Assembly (NCBI RefSeq): GCF_001589285.1
Contig: NZ_JEMA01000372.1
Span: 58,114 to 122,113 of the forward strand
Direction of reading: 5' to 3'
Source: Sorangium cellulosum
GTDB lineage: Bacteria > Myxococcota_A > Polyangia > Polyangiales > Polyangiaceae
DNA: 64,000 nt
The first letter of the stretch is position 1, and every line of letters begins with the position of its first letter. The notes under the pieces are model-generated. The model was not told where the DNA came from and ran no database searches. It was given only the letters and a program-made list of their open reading frames with translations. Positions 1 to 9,542 of this stretch are shown here, one piece after another. Made by a program: the position numbers and the translations under genes.

Positions 1-242
1 TTATGGGGCCAGGCGTTTGCTACGGCTTGAGCGAGGTCTTGCTCAGTTGTGAACCGTCCACCGCCTGGTCCGTTCATGCCTACGAAATCTGTGTCGCAAA
101 AGCGGCAAACCGCTCCCTGGCGGTCCTCCTCGCGACCCGTCCATAGATTACACCCAGTGAAGCGGCAAAAGACGGCCGGTCTACCAGCTTGGGCTCCCTC
201 GCCTTGCAGGGTGTAGAAGATCTCTTTAACCAAGTATGTCAT
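1..242 (-). CDS. queE: 7-carboxy-7-deazaguanine synthase QueE, N-terminal part (cut by window edge)
   Basis: Reading the minus strand from an ATG at 242 gives about 80 residues with no stop before the window edge. QueE is the radical SAM enzyme that turns 6-carboxytetrahydropterin into 7-carboxy-7-deazaguanine in queuosine precursor synthesis. The diagnostic cluster is visible: Cys31, Cys46 and Cys49 form the C-x14-C-x2-C spacing peculiar to QueE, preceded by the family signature [18 protein letters not shown] at about residues 10-27. The start codon overlaps the queC stop by 4 bp (ATGA), so the two are translationally coupled. The frame is open at the edge, so this is a partial gene and not a truncation. 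Confidence 0.9.
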   Translation of the reverse strand, partial: MTYLVKEIFYTLQGEGAQAGRPAVFCRFTGCNLWTGREEDRQGAVCRFCDTDFVGMNGPGGGRFTTEQDLAQAVANAWPH

Positions 243-952
243 GCGAGAGCACGCGCATCGACGCGGTAGGGAGCTGGATCTGTGAGACCGCTCTCCGCGA
301 AGCCCTTCAGACGCAGGAGGCAAGCATCGCATCGCCCGCAGGCCTCGCCCTGAGCAGACGGGTCGTAGCAGGTGAGCGTCAGCTCGTACTCGACACCGAG
401 CGCCAATCCACGCTGGATAATCTGTGCTTTGGTCAGGTGGATGAGCGGCGTATGAATTTTGAGATGCTGTCGCCCTTCTACGCCTGACTTCGTCGCGAGA
501 TTCGCCATACGCTCGAAAGCTTCAATGTACTCGGGGCGGCAGTCCGGGTAGCCGCTGTAGTCGAGGGCGTTGACACCCAGAAATATGTCACTCGCGCCGA
601 GTACTTCCGCCCATGCGAGGGCGAAGGACAGGAAAATCGTATTCCGTGCAGGGACATAGGTGACGGGGATACCGTTGCCGATAGCGTCAAGAGAACGCCC
701 CTTAGGCACGGCGATGTCGCTCGTGAGAGCGGAGCCTCCGAACACCCTCAGATCGATCTGCGCGACGACGTGCTGGATGCCACCAAAGCGCTGCGCAACG
801 CGTCGCGCGGCTTCGATCTCTCCCTCATGTCGCTGGCCATAGCGGAAGGTGAGAGCGTGAGTGTCGTATCCCTCGCTCTGCGCGATGGCCAGTGTGGTCG
901 TAGAGTCGAGTCCACCGCTCAAGAGTACGACAGCTTTCGGTTTGTTCAGCAT
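239..952 (-). CDS. queC: 7-cyano-7-deazaguanine synthase QueC
   Basis: The 237-residue product has the normal QueC length. QueC uses ATP and ammonia to convert 7-carboxy-7-deazaguanine to preQ0, the precursor of queuosine in tRNA and of 7-deazaguanine DNA modifications. The ATP-binding PP-loop SGGLDS is at residues 12-17, and a zinc site C-x9-C-x2-C-x2-C (Cys195, 205, 208, 211) lies near the C-terminus. The ATG at 952 has a GGGAG ribosome site nine bases upstream. It sits 9 bp downstream of the HTH gene and overlaps queE, so HTH-queC-queE looks like one operon. Whether this serves tRNA or DNA modification depends on genes outside the window. Confidence 0.95.
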   Translation of the reverse strand: MLNKPKAVVLLSGGLDSTTTLAIAQSEGYDTHALTFRYGQRHEGEIEAARRVAQRFGGIQHVVAQIDLRVFGGSALTSDIAVPKGRSLDAIGNGIPVTYVPARNTIFLSFALAWAEVLGASDIFLGVNALDYSGYPDCRPEYIEAFERMANLATKSGVEGRQHLKIHTPLIHLTKAQIIQRGLALGVEYELTLTCYDPSAQGEACGRCDACLLRLKGFAESGLTDPAPYRVDARALA

Positions 953-961
953 GATTCTCCC

Positions 962-1219
962 TCAGCGTTGGGCTCGCCTGCCGTTGAACAGCTTCAGTTG
1001 GTTGGGAGGTGTGTCATCGATGGGCTCGAGTCGATGGGCGAATTCACGTATTGTGTCGAGTTCGTCGGCTGTGAAGACTACCTGACGGTCCCGGTAGCGC
1101 CGGCCTACTGGGATCTTCCCGTCCTGTCTCCAACGCCAGAGAGTCTGGCGGGACACGCCAATGTCGCGGACTACCTCGGCGGCGGAGAAATAGGTAGTTC
1201 CGTCGAGGACGAAACTCAT
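962..1219 (-). CDS. Small MerR/excisionase-like helix-turn-helix protein
   Basis: The predicted 85-residue protein contains a compact winged helix-turn-helix: YFSAAEVVRDIGVSRQTLWR followed by a WRQDGKIP-like wing and a basic RRYRDRQ stretch. This pattern is typical of the MerR-N/HTH_17/excisionase superfamily. It ends 9 bp before queC on the same strand and is probably cotranscribed with it. I chose the ATG at 1219 because the fold begins just after it; the frame stays open upstream to 1282 and no clear Shine-Dalgarno distinguishes the starts. It could be an autoregulator of the que genes or an unrelated mobile-element regulator. The DNA-binding fold is well supported; the target is unknown. 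Confidence 0.65.
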   Translation of the reverse strand: MSFVLDGTTYFSAAEVVRDIGVSRQTLWRWRQDGKIPVGRRYRDRQVVFTADELDTIREFAHRLEPIDDTPPNQLKLFNGRRAQR

Positions 1220-1657
1220 GCTGTACTGGTGTTCAGGTTGCAGAGCGTAACAGCTGTCACGAACCGTCAGGTTCTGGTGCAACCTATCCCGCTGCGTCGT
1301 GCGCCGTCAAGGGCCTGGGGAACGGCTGGGTAGCGTACTTTTGGAAAAATGTGTCTTATGTGAAATTTTTGACTTGCCCTGGGTCTCCTGCTCCTGAGGG
1401 GTCGGAGGCTAGGTGATGGGCTTATCCAGAGGTGAAGGGAGAAAATTCGGAAGAACATCGCAATGCCCTTCCAGCGCCCATGCGGAATGTCTCTCAGCAT
1501 GTGACTGCACCACCCAGCGCTGGGATGATGCCGCGACCGAGTTGTCTAAAGATGTACGTGGGCGCCTCGGTGTCTCCACGAGGTGGCGTTCGCGTGCCCG
1601 TTCCTGCGTAAGTTCCCCGTCGGCACCTGCTCAGCCCGGCGTTAGGCAGGAGCAACG
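1220..1657. other. Intergenic stretch without a convincing gene
   Basis: The stretch lies between the HTH-queC-queE operon and a small gene on the same strand. I see no ORF with plausible domains, no clear tRNA and no strong hairpin. The part from about 1340 to 1400 is locally AT-richer and could hold the operon promoter, but no good -35/-10 pair is evident. Confidence 0.4.
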
Positions 1658-1921
1658 TCAATGCACGACCACCTCGAAGCCAAGCCGCTGAAGAATTTTC
1701 GCAACGAACTGGCCGCCGCTGAAGTCCTTCGCCTCGATCTCCCGCTCGTTAGCGTGGCGGTAGGCGTCGCGCAGGACCCGCTTGGCCGGCAGCTCACGGC
1801 CATCGAAGCGGACGAAGTAAGACCCACCTCCCTTCGGCGCCCCGCTCGCCATGAGCTCCCGGCATGCCTGCTCTACATGTTCGCGCCGAATCTTCCCGAA
1901 TCGCTCTCCAGTCGTCGCCAT
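1658..1921 (-). CDS. Small protein resembling the ScoMcrA-like N-terminal head domain
   Basis: The 87-residue protein has the sequence features SYFVRFDGRELPAKRVLRDA and DFSGGQFVAKILQRLGFEV. From memory these match a small head domain found at the N-terminus of ScoMcrA-type HNH endonucleases and fused to other nucleases, where it is thought to help DNA recognition. No nuclease domain follows here, so this is either a stand-alone domain or the remnant of a longer protein. The ATG at 1921 is preferred over the GTG at 1927 because GAGG lies five bases upstream of it. It stands alone, with a gap on each side. The function is unknown; the family match is moderate. Confidence 0.55.
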   Translation of the reverse strand: MATTGERFGKIRREHVEQACRELMASGAPKGGGSYFVRFDGRELPAKRVLRDAYRHANEREIEAKDFSGGQFVAKILQRLGFEVVVH

Positions 1922-2157
1922 TTCCACCTCGTAAGGCTTCGGTCGCCGCCAGAATAGTCGTGAGCGAGGTCAGTGGGCCACCCTCAGCCCCAGCACGAAG
2001 TGCGCAAGAACAGTACCAGCGGACGGTGGAGGCTGCCGGTTTGCGCGCAGAGATGCAGGGTTGGTGGGCAGTAGCTTCGAATGTGAACTTTTGTTCAGTG
2101 TGTGCGCGATCTTCTGGATGCACGCTCACGAACACGCAATTTTGCGGTGGCTCTCCG

Positions 2158-4419
2158 CTATCGGACCGAAGCCTCGCCGAGCTCGATGCCCTCCAACTGC
2201 ACACCGGTCAGGGCGCCCGCGACGTCACGCAAGAACGCGAGCAGCCTCGAGCGTGGCTCCGGTGGGAAGGGGGTCTCCGGCACTTCCAGCTGAGCCGTAG
2301 CGGCGGCAAGGTTCTCGATCACGGCAGCCAGTCGCCGCCTTGCGCCGCGGCTGGTCGCCTCCTGGTCAGCGCGTCCCAGGGCGCCGAGCGCTTCATAGAG
2401 GCCGACCCCGAGGGCATCGGCCACCGCGTCGCGCACCGTGGTCTCACGCGCAGGTGCCCCCCGCCGTGGCGCCCGATCGTGAAGCAGCGGGATGGAAGCG
2501 CGTGCGATCATCGCCCCGCTCTTCCGGCAGTTGATGCACCACGTGGTGTCGCCTCGCCGTGATCGTACCGAGCCCGACCGAACCTGGACGAATGCGTCCG
2601 CCCGTAGCACCCGCGGCGTGAAGAGCACCGTGTTGCCGCCCGCGACCGTCGCCGCATCGAGGTGCCCCCATGCGGTCGGAGGCACCTCGTCGAGCGACGG
2701 CAGCGCCGGCCGCGTCACCGGCAACCCGAGCACGAGTCGCTCGACTACCTCGTCCCACACCCACTCGCCCGACTCACGCCACCAGGCCGCGCGCAGGGGC
2801 ATCCAGAGCCCTTCGCCCCGATCCGTCGTCAGATCGTAGTAGGGATCACGCCGTCGCAGCCAGGCCGCGAGCCTTCGCCCCCTCTCTGACGTCTGAACCC
2901 CTGGAGCCGGCGTCGACGTCAGATCGAAGATCTGCCGCCGGAGGAGGCCGAGCGCAGGCACGGGTGCCGCCCCGCTGTTGCCGCCGACGAGCGCATCGAT
3001 GCCGCTCGGGCCGCAACGCAGCGCCAGGAGCTCGAGCCGATGCAGCAGCGCGCCTCCGGCGACGCGCCGGAAGCCGCGCTCGATCGAGGGAACCAGGACC
3101 TCGAAGCGGAAATCCTCGTCGAGGGACCACACGGGCGCCTCGGAGGATGGTTCCCATCCGCGCTCGCACGCGGCGCGAAACGCGAAGGCCCTGGCCTCGC
3201 ACAGGGAGAGCGGGCGGGACGAGCTCGGTACATGAACCTCGGCGACCACGATCCTGGGGTCGGTCCACGTCCTCAGCGTCGCGCCGTGCTCGTCGTCGAT
3301 CTCGGGGTCGCGGTCGTTGCGAACGAAGAGCAGCTCGACGAGTGGCCCCCCTGCGCTGGCCCGCCAGCGTGAACGTTCGAGCGCGCGTTGAAGCGACGCG
3401 AGGAGCGCTGCCACGCTCCCGGCCGTGTCCGTCGTGATGACGACGATGCGCAGCGACCGAAGCCTCGGCGCAGCGCCATCGCGCTCGAACGCCTCGCACA
3501 GGCGGTCGATGAACGCCTGCCGTGCGTCGACGTCCGTGTCGCTGCAGCACGTCTCCTCGATCAGAGCCGTCTCCGCGGCATGCAGCAGCCCTGGGAAGTG
3601 TGCCGCGATCGTGCCCGCGGCGAGCGCCTGCTGCAGCCGACGCTCCAGCGCCGCCGGGGCCCAGGGGTCTACACCCCAGAGGTCGATCGCGCGCGTCCGG
3701 AACGCGGCCTCCTGCCGATGATCCATCCTCGGCCCATGCAGCTGCAGGAACCCTTCGAGCCCTGGCGGGATGGCCTGCGCTCCGCGACGGGACAAGCGCT
3801 CCCCGTCGTGGGCGTGGTACTCGACCAAGGGCGTGAGGATTCGCCGATAGCGGCGCGGTTGCGCCGCGACGAGGCGCAGGCCGAAATCCATGTCGTTGAA
3901 CGACGGCAGGCTCTCGGAGAAGCCCCCGGCTGCCCAGAAGAGCTCCCGCGTCAGGACGAGGTTGCTGCCCCGCAGACCGGGGTTGGCCACCAGGAACACC
4001 CCCGCATCAAGCGTCTCCGGGGGAACCTTTTCGGGCCGCACCCCGTCGCGGTTGTGCTTCTCGAAGGCGGTCAGCGCGAGATCGAAGGCCGGTCCGTCCG
4101 CGAAGACCTCGGCGAGGTAACCGGGCTTCCAGACATCGTCGTCGTCGAGGAAGCACAGGTGGTGGGCGCGCGCCACGCGGGCCCCGTGGTTGCGCGCGGC
4201 TCCAGCACCGCGTGAGTCCCCCACCGCCAGGACGGTGCAGGGGAGCCCCGCGATCTGCGCGGCCACATCGCGCACGGCGTCCTCCGCCGCGTCGACGATC
4301 ACGAGGATCTCGCGTGGCCTGAGGAGCTGAGCGAGCACCGAAGCGAGCGCCCTCCGCAGCAGGATGGGCCGGCGCCCCGTGGTGGGCACGATGACGGCGG
4401 CGTCGATCAGGTCGCTCAA
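2158..4419 (-). CDS. Two-domain GT2-type glycosyltransferase
   Basis: The 753-residue protein begins with a classic GT-A family 2 domain: AAVIVPTTGRR at about residue 8, RNHGARVA, and the metal-binding acidic cluster CFLDDDDVW near residues 89-97. A second nucleotide-diphospho-sugar-transferase-like region starts near residue 325 (LRIVVITTD) and carries VWSLDEDFRF as a likely second acidic motif. The protein may therefore add two sugars, or one domain may be regulatory. The start is TTG, overlapping the stop of the upstream GT-B gene as TTGA, so translation is coupled. It is the last gene of the six-gene operon. The acceptor is unknown; a surface glycan or a glycosylated metabolite fits the neighbours. 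Confidence 0.8.
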   Translation of the reverse strand: MSDLIDAAVIVPTTGRRPILLRRALASVLAQLLRPREILVIVDAAEDAVRDVAAQIAGLPCTVLAVGDSRGAGAARNHGARVARAHHLCFLDDDDVWKPGYLAEVFADGPAFDLALTAFEKHNRDGVRPEKVPPETLDAGVFLVANPGLRGSNLVLTRELFWAAGGFSESLPSFNDMDFGLRLVAAQPRRYRRILTPLVEYHAHDGERLSRRGAQAIPPGLEGFLQLHGPRMDHRQEAAFRTRAIDLWGVDPWAPAALERRLQQALAAGTIAAHFPGLLHAAETALIEETCCSDTDVDARQAFIDRLCEAFERDGAAPRLRSLRIVVITTDTAGSVAALLASLQRALERSRWRASAGGPLVELLFVRNDRDPEIDDEHGATLRTWTDPRIVVAEVHVPSSSRPLSLCEARAFAFRAACERGWEPSSEAPVWSLDEDFRFEVLVPSIERGFRRVAGGALLHRLELLALRCGPSGIDALVGGNSGAAPVPALGLLRRQIFDLTSTPAPGVQTSERGRRLAAWLRRRDPYYDLTTDRGEGLWMPLRAAWWRESGEWVWDEVVERLVLGLPVTRPALPSLDEVPPTAWGHLDAATVAGGNTVLFTPRVLRADAFVQVRSGSVRSRRGDTTWCINCRKSGAMIARASIPLLHDRAPRRGAPARETTVRDAVADALGVGLYEALGALGRADQEATSRGARRRLAAVIENLAAATAQLEVPETPFPPEPRSRLLAFLRDVAGALTGVQLEGIELGEASVR

Positions 4420-5543
4420 GGAGCGCGCTCGCGCCAGAAGCGGTGGATGTCGCTCGCGATCGCGGCCCCGCCCGGCGCGCCCAGCGATGACCGGAATCGG
4501 CGCCGGGCAGCCTCGCGAGAGGCGACCTCGCGGATCTGCATCGCCACGTGGCGTGCGGCCGCCTCCAGCACCGCACCAGAGCGTAACGCCGTCCGGAGCG
4601 CTGCGAGCACCCGCTCGGTGTAGGCGCCTTCGTCATCGATCCGCTCGGGCAGGTCCAGCGCGGGGACCAGGCCCGGGAGGTTGATGCCAGGGGGGACGAG
4701 CTCAACGGCCTCGTAACGGGCAAGCTGGAGCACCTGCGTGGCGTTCTGCGGGGGAAGGAACACCACAGGAACATCGAGCCAGAGCGCCTCGAAGACCGCG
4801 TTGAGCCCGGGGGCGGTCAGGAACAGCGCGGCGTCGGCGAGCGCCTGCAGATACGCCGGCTGCGGCAGGCTCACGGCCTTCGCGCGGGGCGGCAGGATCG
4901 GACCAAGCACGGCGCACGCATCGCTCCCGGCGGCGATGAGGATCGGCCCGGGAGGTAGCAGCGGCTCCACTTCGTGCAGGATACGGGCGACCCACTCGAG
5001 GAACATCGGCGCCCGGCCAGGATCGATGAAGCGCGAGCGCACCCCGCCCAGGTTGATCAGCGTGCCTTGCGGCGCCTTCGACCGCGGAGGCATGGTCCGG
5101 ATCAAGGGGCCGACCACGACCGGTCGCACGGCCGGCGGCAGGGCCTCGACCCGCTCACGGACGCCGGGGAACGCCTGCGCGTAGCCGCGCTGCGCAGCCG
5201 TCCACACCGCATGGTCCTTGCGTGCGCTGTACCAGTACAGAATATCCACGAAGAAGATCGGCAGCCCGCGCCGGCGGTAGACCTCGATGTTGGCCAGGTT
5301 CGAGACCACGAGCGCCGCGTCGAAGTGCTCTCCTTCGAGCGCTCTCGCAACGGCGTCGGGATCCTTCACGTCGACCGCGATGGTGCGCGTGATCGCCGGG
5401 TCGGCGCCGAGCAACTCGGCTGTGACGTCGCGCACCAGCGCGACCGCCTCGGCGTCGACGTGCTCCAGGATGGCCAGGAGCGCCGAGCTCGATCCGTAGG
5501 CCATCGGGTTGGCATCGCAGAGCAGGCGCGGTCGCTGGGTCAC
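4416..5543 (-). CDS. GT-B fold glycosyltransferase (MurG/cytosylglucuronate-synthase-like)
   Basis: The 375-residue protein has the two-lobed GT-B layout. The N-terminal lobe has DANPMAYGSSSALLAIL near residue 10. The C-terminal lobe has LTAPGLNAVFEALWLDVPVV near residues 235-255, the region that binds the sugar nucleotide in MurG-like enzymes, followed by PPQNATQVLQL. The opening motif recalls the family of cytosylglucuronate synthases from nucleoside antibiotic pathways (MilC/BlsD type); this is a remembered resemblance, not a searched result. The GTG start at 5543 overlaps the stop of the carbamoyltransferase by 4 bp. The donor and acceptor cannot be read from the sequence. Confidence 0.7.
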   Translation of the reverse strand: MTQRPRLLCDANPMAYGSSSALLAILEHVDAEAVALVRDVTAELLGADPAITRTIAVDVKDPDAVARALEGEHFDAALVVSNLANIEVYRRRGLPIFFVDILYWYSARKDHAVWTAAQRGYAQAFPGVRERVEALPPAVRPVVVGPLIRTMPPRSKAPQGTLINLGGVRSRFIDPGRAPMFLEWVARILHEVEPLLPPGPILIAAGSDACAVLGPILPPRAKAVSLPQPAYLQALADAALFLTAPGLNAVFEALWLDVPVVFLPPQNATQVLQLARYEAVELVPPGINLPGLVPALDLPERIDDEGAYTERVLAALRTALRSGAVLEAAARHVAMQIREVASREAARRRFRSSLGAPGGAAIASDIHRFWRERAP

Positions 5544-7111
5544 GGGAGCACTCCTCCTGCGAACCGTTGCACCGCTGCCTCGTCGCGCGGCACCAGCCAG
5601 CCCTCGATCCAGGCGAAGTCCAGGTGCGTCTCGTCGAGCGCGTCGAGCGCCGCGCTGGCGCGCTGGAGGAGTGGACGGCCCTTCGTGTTGAAGGACGTGT
5701 TCAGCACGATGGGCGGCTCACCCTGCTGCTCGAGCGCTTCGAGTAACCGCCCCAGGAACGTCTCTGGTGCGACGATCTGCGCCCGCGCCGTCCCGTCGAG
5801 GTGCGCTGCGGCAGGGAAGCGGACGAGCGCCTCGGGGCGCATCTCGACGGCGAAGGACATGTAGGGCGAGGGGGCCGCATCCAGGAGGAACTCTCTCGCC
5901 CGCGCCGCCGCGACGGCCGGGGCCAAGGGCCGGTACCACTCCCGCGACTTGATGCGGGCGTTGATCCGCTCCTTCACCTCGCGAGAGCCGGGCAGCGCCA
6001 GCAGCGAGCGGTGCCCGAGCGCTCGTGGTCCCAGCTCGGCGCGGCCGTGGGCGATGCCGATCACGGCGCCGCGGCGCAGCAGCGACGCGATCCCCTCGAC
6101 GCCGGTCCGCACGGCGCCGCGCCGCACAAGCTCGCCCTCGCCCACGTCCATGTCGAGCCATGGCCCCACGAACACGTCCGGCGGCGCTGAGGGCGGCTCG
6201 ACGGACCACAGCGCACCGGTCGCGATGCCGGCATCGTTGGGCGCGGGCGGCACATGGACCGGGCGGCCGAACATCCGACGGACGAGCTCGTTGGCCCGCA
6301 CGTTGAGCGCGCATCCGCCCGTGAGCACGATCCCCTCGTCGTGTTCCGCGAGGTGCTCTCGGACGATCCGGAGCACGAGCTTCTCGAACACCGCCTGACT
6401 CGTCGCCGCGAGATCGCGCGCTTCTTCCTCGGTGGCAGCGTCGGCCTCGAGCTCCAGGCCAAGCTGCTCGCCGAGCGAGTAGAGGGCCTGCAAGGGCTCC
6501 TGGAAGTTCAGGTAGTAATCCTCGACTGGACCGAGCCACGCCTCACGGATGCGCCCGAGGGCGGCGTAGGCCATCAGCTTGCCAGCGAGAGAGAGGTGCC
6601 CCGCCCGTGGCTGAGGGTGCCGTCCCGTGACCTCGGGCATGGCGGTGGCGAGCAACCGGTACGGGGTGCCGAGGTTCAGCGGCACGCGGCCGAGGTGCGT
6701 GAGCGCCCGGTCACGGGCGCGGAACAGGTTGCACGTGCCGTCGTTCCCACCGCCGTCGAAGGACATGACGAGGGCGTGCCGGAAGGGCGCGTCGTGGATC
6801 CCGTGTAGGGCGTGGGCGCGATGGTGGTCGACGGTCACCCAGCGCTCGGCCGAGACCAGCTCGGCGAGGATGCGGCGGCGCGAGGGCATCACCCAGCTCG
6901 TCACGGCCACGTCGAAGCGCTCGATCCCCGTCGCTCGTACGGCGACCTCGATCGCCCGCCTCCACTGCGCCCGGAAGGTCTCGGCATCCGACGCGCTCGC
7001 GAAGTACCGCTGCTCGAACAACCTCTCCAGCTCGAGTGCGAGCTCGAGCACGCCGTCGCGGGCCACGGCGAGACCCGCGTCGTGCTGGACATGGAACGCG
7101 ATGACCTTCAT
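5540..7111 (-). CDS. Carbamoyltransferase of the NodU/CmcH/TobZ family
   Basis: The predicted 523-residue protein starts at the ATG at 7111, which overlaps the upstream stop as ATGA. The frame stays open further upstream but that part is not family sequence. The N-terminal Kae1/HSP70-like half has the metal-binding [10 protein letters not shown] motif and [10 protein letters not shown]. The C-terminal YrdC-like half has [29 protein letters not shown] and LNTSFNTKG. These enzymes make carbamoyl-AMP from carbamoyl phosphate and ATP and transfer the carbamoyl group to a sugar or antibiotic hydroxyl. In this operon the likely acceptor is a sugar hydroxyl on a product made by the two glycosyltransferases. 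Key motifs look intact. Confidence 0.9.
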   Translation of the reverse strand: MKVIAFHVQHDAGLAVARDGVLELALELERLFEQRYFASASDAETFRAQWRRAIEVAVRATGIERFDVAVTSWVMPSRRRILAELVSAERWVTVDHHRAHALHGIHDAPFRHALVMSFDGGGNDGTCNLFRARDRALTHLGRVPLNLGTPYRLLATAMPEVTGRHPQPRAGHLSLAGKLMAYAALGRIREAWLGPVEDYYLNFQEPLQALYSLGEQLGLELEADAATEEEARDLAATSQAVFEKLVLRIVREHLAEHDEGIVLTGGCALNVRANELVRRMFGRPVHVPPAPNDAGIATGALWSVEPPSAPPDVFVGPWLDMDVGEGELVRRGAVRTGVEGIASLLRRGAVIGIAHGRAELGPRALGHRSLLALPGSREVKERINARIKSREWYRPLAPAVAAARAREFLLDAAPSPYMSFAVEMRPEALVRFPAAAHLDGTARAQIVAPETFLGRLLEALEQQGEPPIVLNTSFNTKGRPLLQRASAALDALDETHLDFAWIEGWLVPRDEAAVQRFAGGVLP

Positions 7112-7929
7112 GACTGCCCCCCCGAGGCCATGTGCTCCAGCGTCGCGACGAGCTGGTGCGCCGTCAACGCAAGCGTACCGAGCGGCAGCGACTCGTCGGC
7201 GCCGTGGACATTCGAGCGCGCGTCGTTGGGTCCGAAGGCCGCATAGGGCCGCTCGCCGAAGAGCGAGCCGACGGGCCCGGCAGATGCCGCCGACGCGCGG
7301 TTCAGCGCGCGGGCTTCGAGCACCACCGAGACCGACTTCTCGTGGGCAAGCTCCCGCCAGCGGCGGCAAAGATCATCGAGGCGCTCGTCCGATCGGAACG
7401 CCAGGATGCGCTGCCGCTCTGGAGCCTCGAAGTATCCGGTCTCGTCGAGCCACACCGCCACGTCGATCTCTCGCAGGGCGGCAAGGTGCCCGGCGAGCAC
7501 AGGCGAGCCCATTTCTTCCTCTCCCTCGATCACCCAGAGCACGCCGGGCCAGGATCGCACGTCTCGCGCCGCCAGAAGGCGCTGCGCAAGCGGCCCGAGG
7601 TTGTCCGCGATGCCACGCCCGTAGGCGCGCCCCGCGGCGACCCGAAGCTGCAGCGCGTCGCCATGCCAGCTTTCGTGCACGGGTTCGACGTCGTAGTGGC
7701 CGTAGAGCCCGATCGTCGGGATCCCGATCGGCGCGGGACGTCGCGCGACGAGTAGCGGAGCATGCCCGGAGCGCCGCAGCTCCTCCACGGCGAAGCCGAG
7801 ATCGCGCAGATCAGCGTGAACCTCGGTCGCCACCTCCAGGGCCGACGCGCTTCCGGACACGGGGTGGAGGGCAACCCAGCGCCCGACGCGGTCGAGCCAC
7901 TCCGCTTCGCGATGCCATGCAGCGCTCAT
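7108..7929 (-). CDS. Compact M20-family metallohydrolase
   Basis: The 273-residue protein keeps the two-zinc M20 signature: GHYDVEP (His78, Asp80), the bridging Asp109 in GIADN, the catalytic EEE cluster at 137-139, and a late SNVHG histidine near residue 247. Typical M20 peptidases and deacylases are about 350-450 residues with an inserted dimerisation (lid) domain. Here the segment between DETGYF near residue 163 and the terminal histidine is only about 85 residues, so the lid is missing or very reduced. The ATG at 7929 overlaps the deacetylase stop as ATGA. It probably hydrolyses an amide such as an N-acyl group on the pathway intermediate. Confidence 0.75.
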   Translation of the reverse strand: MSAAWHREAEWLDRVGRWVALHPVSGSASALEVATEVHADLRDLGFAVEELRRSGHAPLLVARRPAPIGIPTIGLYGHYDVEPVHESWHGDALQLRVAAGRAYGRGIADNLGPLAQRLLAARDVRSWPGVLWVIEGEEEMGSPVLAGHLAALREIDVAVWLDETGYFEAPERQRILAFRSDERLDDLCRRWRELAHEKSVSVVLEARALNRASAASAGPVGSLFGERPYAAFGPNDARSNVHGADESLPLGTLALTAHQLVATLEHMASGGQS

Positions 7930-8858
7930 CCGCGCCTCCCGAGCGCTGGCAGCAGCGTCTGCTCCACCCAGCGAGGCTCGTCTGGCACCACGAACCTGCA
8001 GATCCGCAGCGGCTGGCGAGGGGTCACCTGGTTGCCGAGGAGGAGGCCGAGACGGTAGCCGTGCGTCGCGACGATCCCTTCGGACCCCTCGCTCCACGCT
8101 GCATCGGGGTAAGCGAGGGCCGCCGGCCTCGGAAAGCCATATCGAGCGAAGGCCTGGTCCACCTCGTCGAGCTCGGCCGTGAGTGCTGGAGGATCGAGCA
8201 CCGGAAACGGCCTGTGCGTCGCGCCGTGGGCTCCGATCGACCAGCCCCGCCGCACGAGGCCACGAAGCTCTTCGGCGAGCAAGTACAACCGCCGCGATGG
8301 CTCGGCTGGCGCGTCCAGCGCCTCGCCCAGCATGGCCAGGATCGCATCCCGCTCCTCCTCGGGAGCCTGGAGGCAACGTCGCCGCTCGGGACCGTCAACG
8401 AGCCGCGCCCGATCGTCGGGACGGTCGAGATCGAACGCCCAGCGGTGCCCACCCACCACGAGCGTGCCCCGGCGCCTCCGTGCGCGTGCGAGCGCCGAGT
8501 ACCAGCGATCCGCGGGCAGCGCCCGAGGCGGCGTCGCGAGCGTGCACGTGGTGACGAAGACGCTCGCCGCAGCGTCCACTGCTGCGAGCACCGGCGCCGC
8601 GTGCTCGACGACGTCGGCATAGCCGTCGTCGAAGGTGATCCAGGCGGAAGGGGCGTCGAGCTCCGTGCGACCGTCGATCCAGGCGGAGACTGCCGCCTCG
8701 TCCACGAGCGTGACGTACTGCGTGAGCTGCTCCACCTGGCGCGCGAAGCTGCTCAGCGAGACGGCCGTCCCGCGGGAGAAGTACGGCCAGCTGTCGCCGG
8801 TGCGGTCCGCATCCGGCAGCACCCGGTGGTAGCAGAGGACCGCGAGCTGCCCCGTCAT
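7926..8858 (-). CDS. Polysaccharide deacetylase (NodB homology domain)
   Basis: The 310-residue protein begins [11 protein letters not shown], contains the NodB motif [10 protein letters not shown] near residue 75 and the metal-binding [10 protein letters not shown] near residue 214. These are hallmarks of carbohydrate esterase family 4, which removes N- or O-acetyl groups from sugars. There is no signal peptide, so it probably acts in the cytoplasm, unlike the secreted peptidoglycan or chitin deacetylases. The ATG at 8858 overlaps the stop of the LOG-like gene as ATGA. Together with the glycosyltransferases and the carbamoyltransferase it points to deacetylation of a sugar intermediate before further decoration. 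Confidence 0.85.
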   Translation of the reverse strand: MTGQLAVLCYHRVLPDADRTGDSWPYFSRGTAVSLSSFARQVEQLTQYVTLVDEAAVSAWIDGRTELDAPSAWITFDDGYADVVEHAAPVLAAVDAAASVFVTTCTLATPPRALPADRWYSALARARRRRGTLVVGGHRWAFDLDRPDDRARLVDGPERRRCLQAPEEERDAILAMLGEALDAPAEPSRRLYLLAEELRGLVRRGWSIGAHGATHRPFPVLDPPALTAELDEVDQAFARYGFPRPAALAYPDAAWSEGSEGIVATHGYRLGLLLGNQVTPRQPLRICRFVVPDEPRWVEQTLLPALGRRG

Positions 8859-9391
8859 ACGAACGAGGGCGGAGGGACGACCGCCTCGGCGAGGGTCAGC
8901 GCGAGGTGCGCCGCCTCGCGAGGTGCCAGGGGGCCGTGCACGCGATCGCTGCGCCGATCGTCGAGCGTTTCGCCGGCGAGGCGCGTCGCCCATCCTTCCG
9001 AGCTGCCAACGCAGACGATGGGTCGCCCGAGCTCCCACGCGAGCGCGAGCTCTCCCAGCGTACCCGTCCGCCCCCCGACCGCGAGCACCACGTCGGAGGA
9101 TGCTATCAGCACGGCGTTGCGGGCGTGGTTCATCCCCGTGCAGATCGCGACGTCCGCGGCGTCGCTCGCGTCGCCCGCGCGGTACGTGGGGAGTATGGCG
9201 ATGGTATCTCCGGACTGGTACCGCGCCGACGAGCGCGCGCCCTGGAGCGCCGCGGCCATGACGCCGCTGAGCCCGCCGGTAAGTACCCGGAATCCGTGCT
9301 CGACGAGAGCCGCCCCGAGCTCGTGGGCAAGCGCGAGCTGGTCGGTCGTCGCGCGAGTGCTTCCGATCACGGCGGCAACGGGTCGGCGCAT
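8855..9391 (-). CDS. TIGR00725/LOG-like nucleotide-binding protein (SLOG superfamily)
   Basis: The 178-residue protein has a Rossmann-like start ([10 protein letters not shown]), [16 protein letters not shown] near residues 37-52, and [19 protein letters not shown] near residues 103-121 in place of the PGGxGTxxE of cytokinin-activating LOG enzymes. This places it in the SLOG superfamily that binds nucleotides or their derivatives. Two adjacent ATGs exist at 9394 and 9391; GGGAG lies three bases from the first and six from the second, so 9391 is preferred. It is the first gene of the operon. Its 5' third is duplicated as a fragment at 36281-36442. A role in supplying or sensing a nucleotide sugar is inference. 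Confidence 0.8.
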   Translation of the reverse strand: MRRPVAAVIGSTRATTDQLALAHELGAALVEHGFRVLTGGLSGVMAAALQGARSSARYQSGDTIAILPTYRAGDASDAADVAICTGMNHARNAVLIASSDVVLAVGGRTGTLGELALAWELGRPIVCVGSSEGWATRLAGETLDDRRSDRVHGPLAPREAAHLALTLAEAVVPPPSFV

Positions 9392-9542
9392 CATCTGCTC
9401 CCAGTAGTGTTAGGATAAGTCACGGTTGAATCCCGAGGAGTCCAGCATGTTCGGGTTGCTGGCTGAGGAGCACCACCTGCGTCGCTGCATCCTCATGACT
9501 GACCCGAGCCGCTTCGCTCTATCCGGGGTACACGTTGCTTTA

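Noticed and set aside
239..952. QueC as part of a Qat-type defence operon
   Set aside because: The protein has the length, PP-loop and four-Cys zinc site of housekeeping QueC and overlaps a canonical queE. No QatA, QatB or QatD-like gene is visible.
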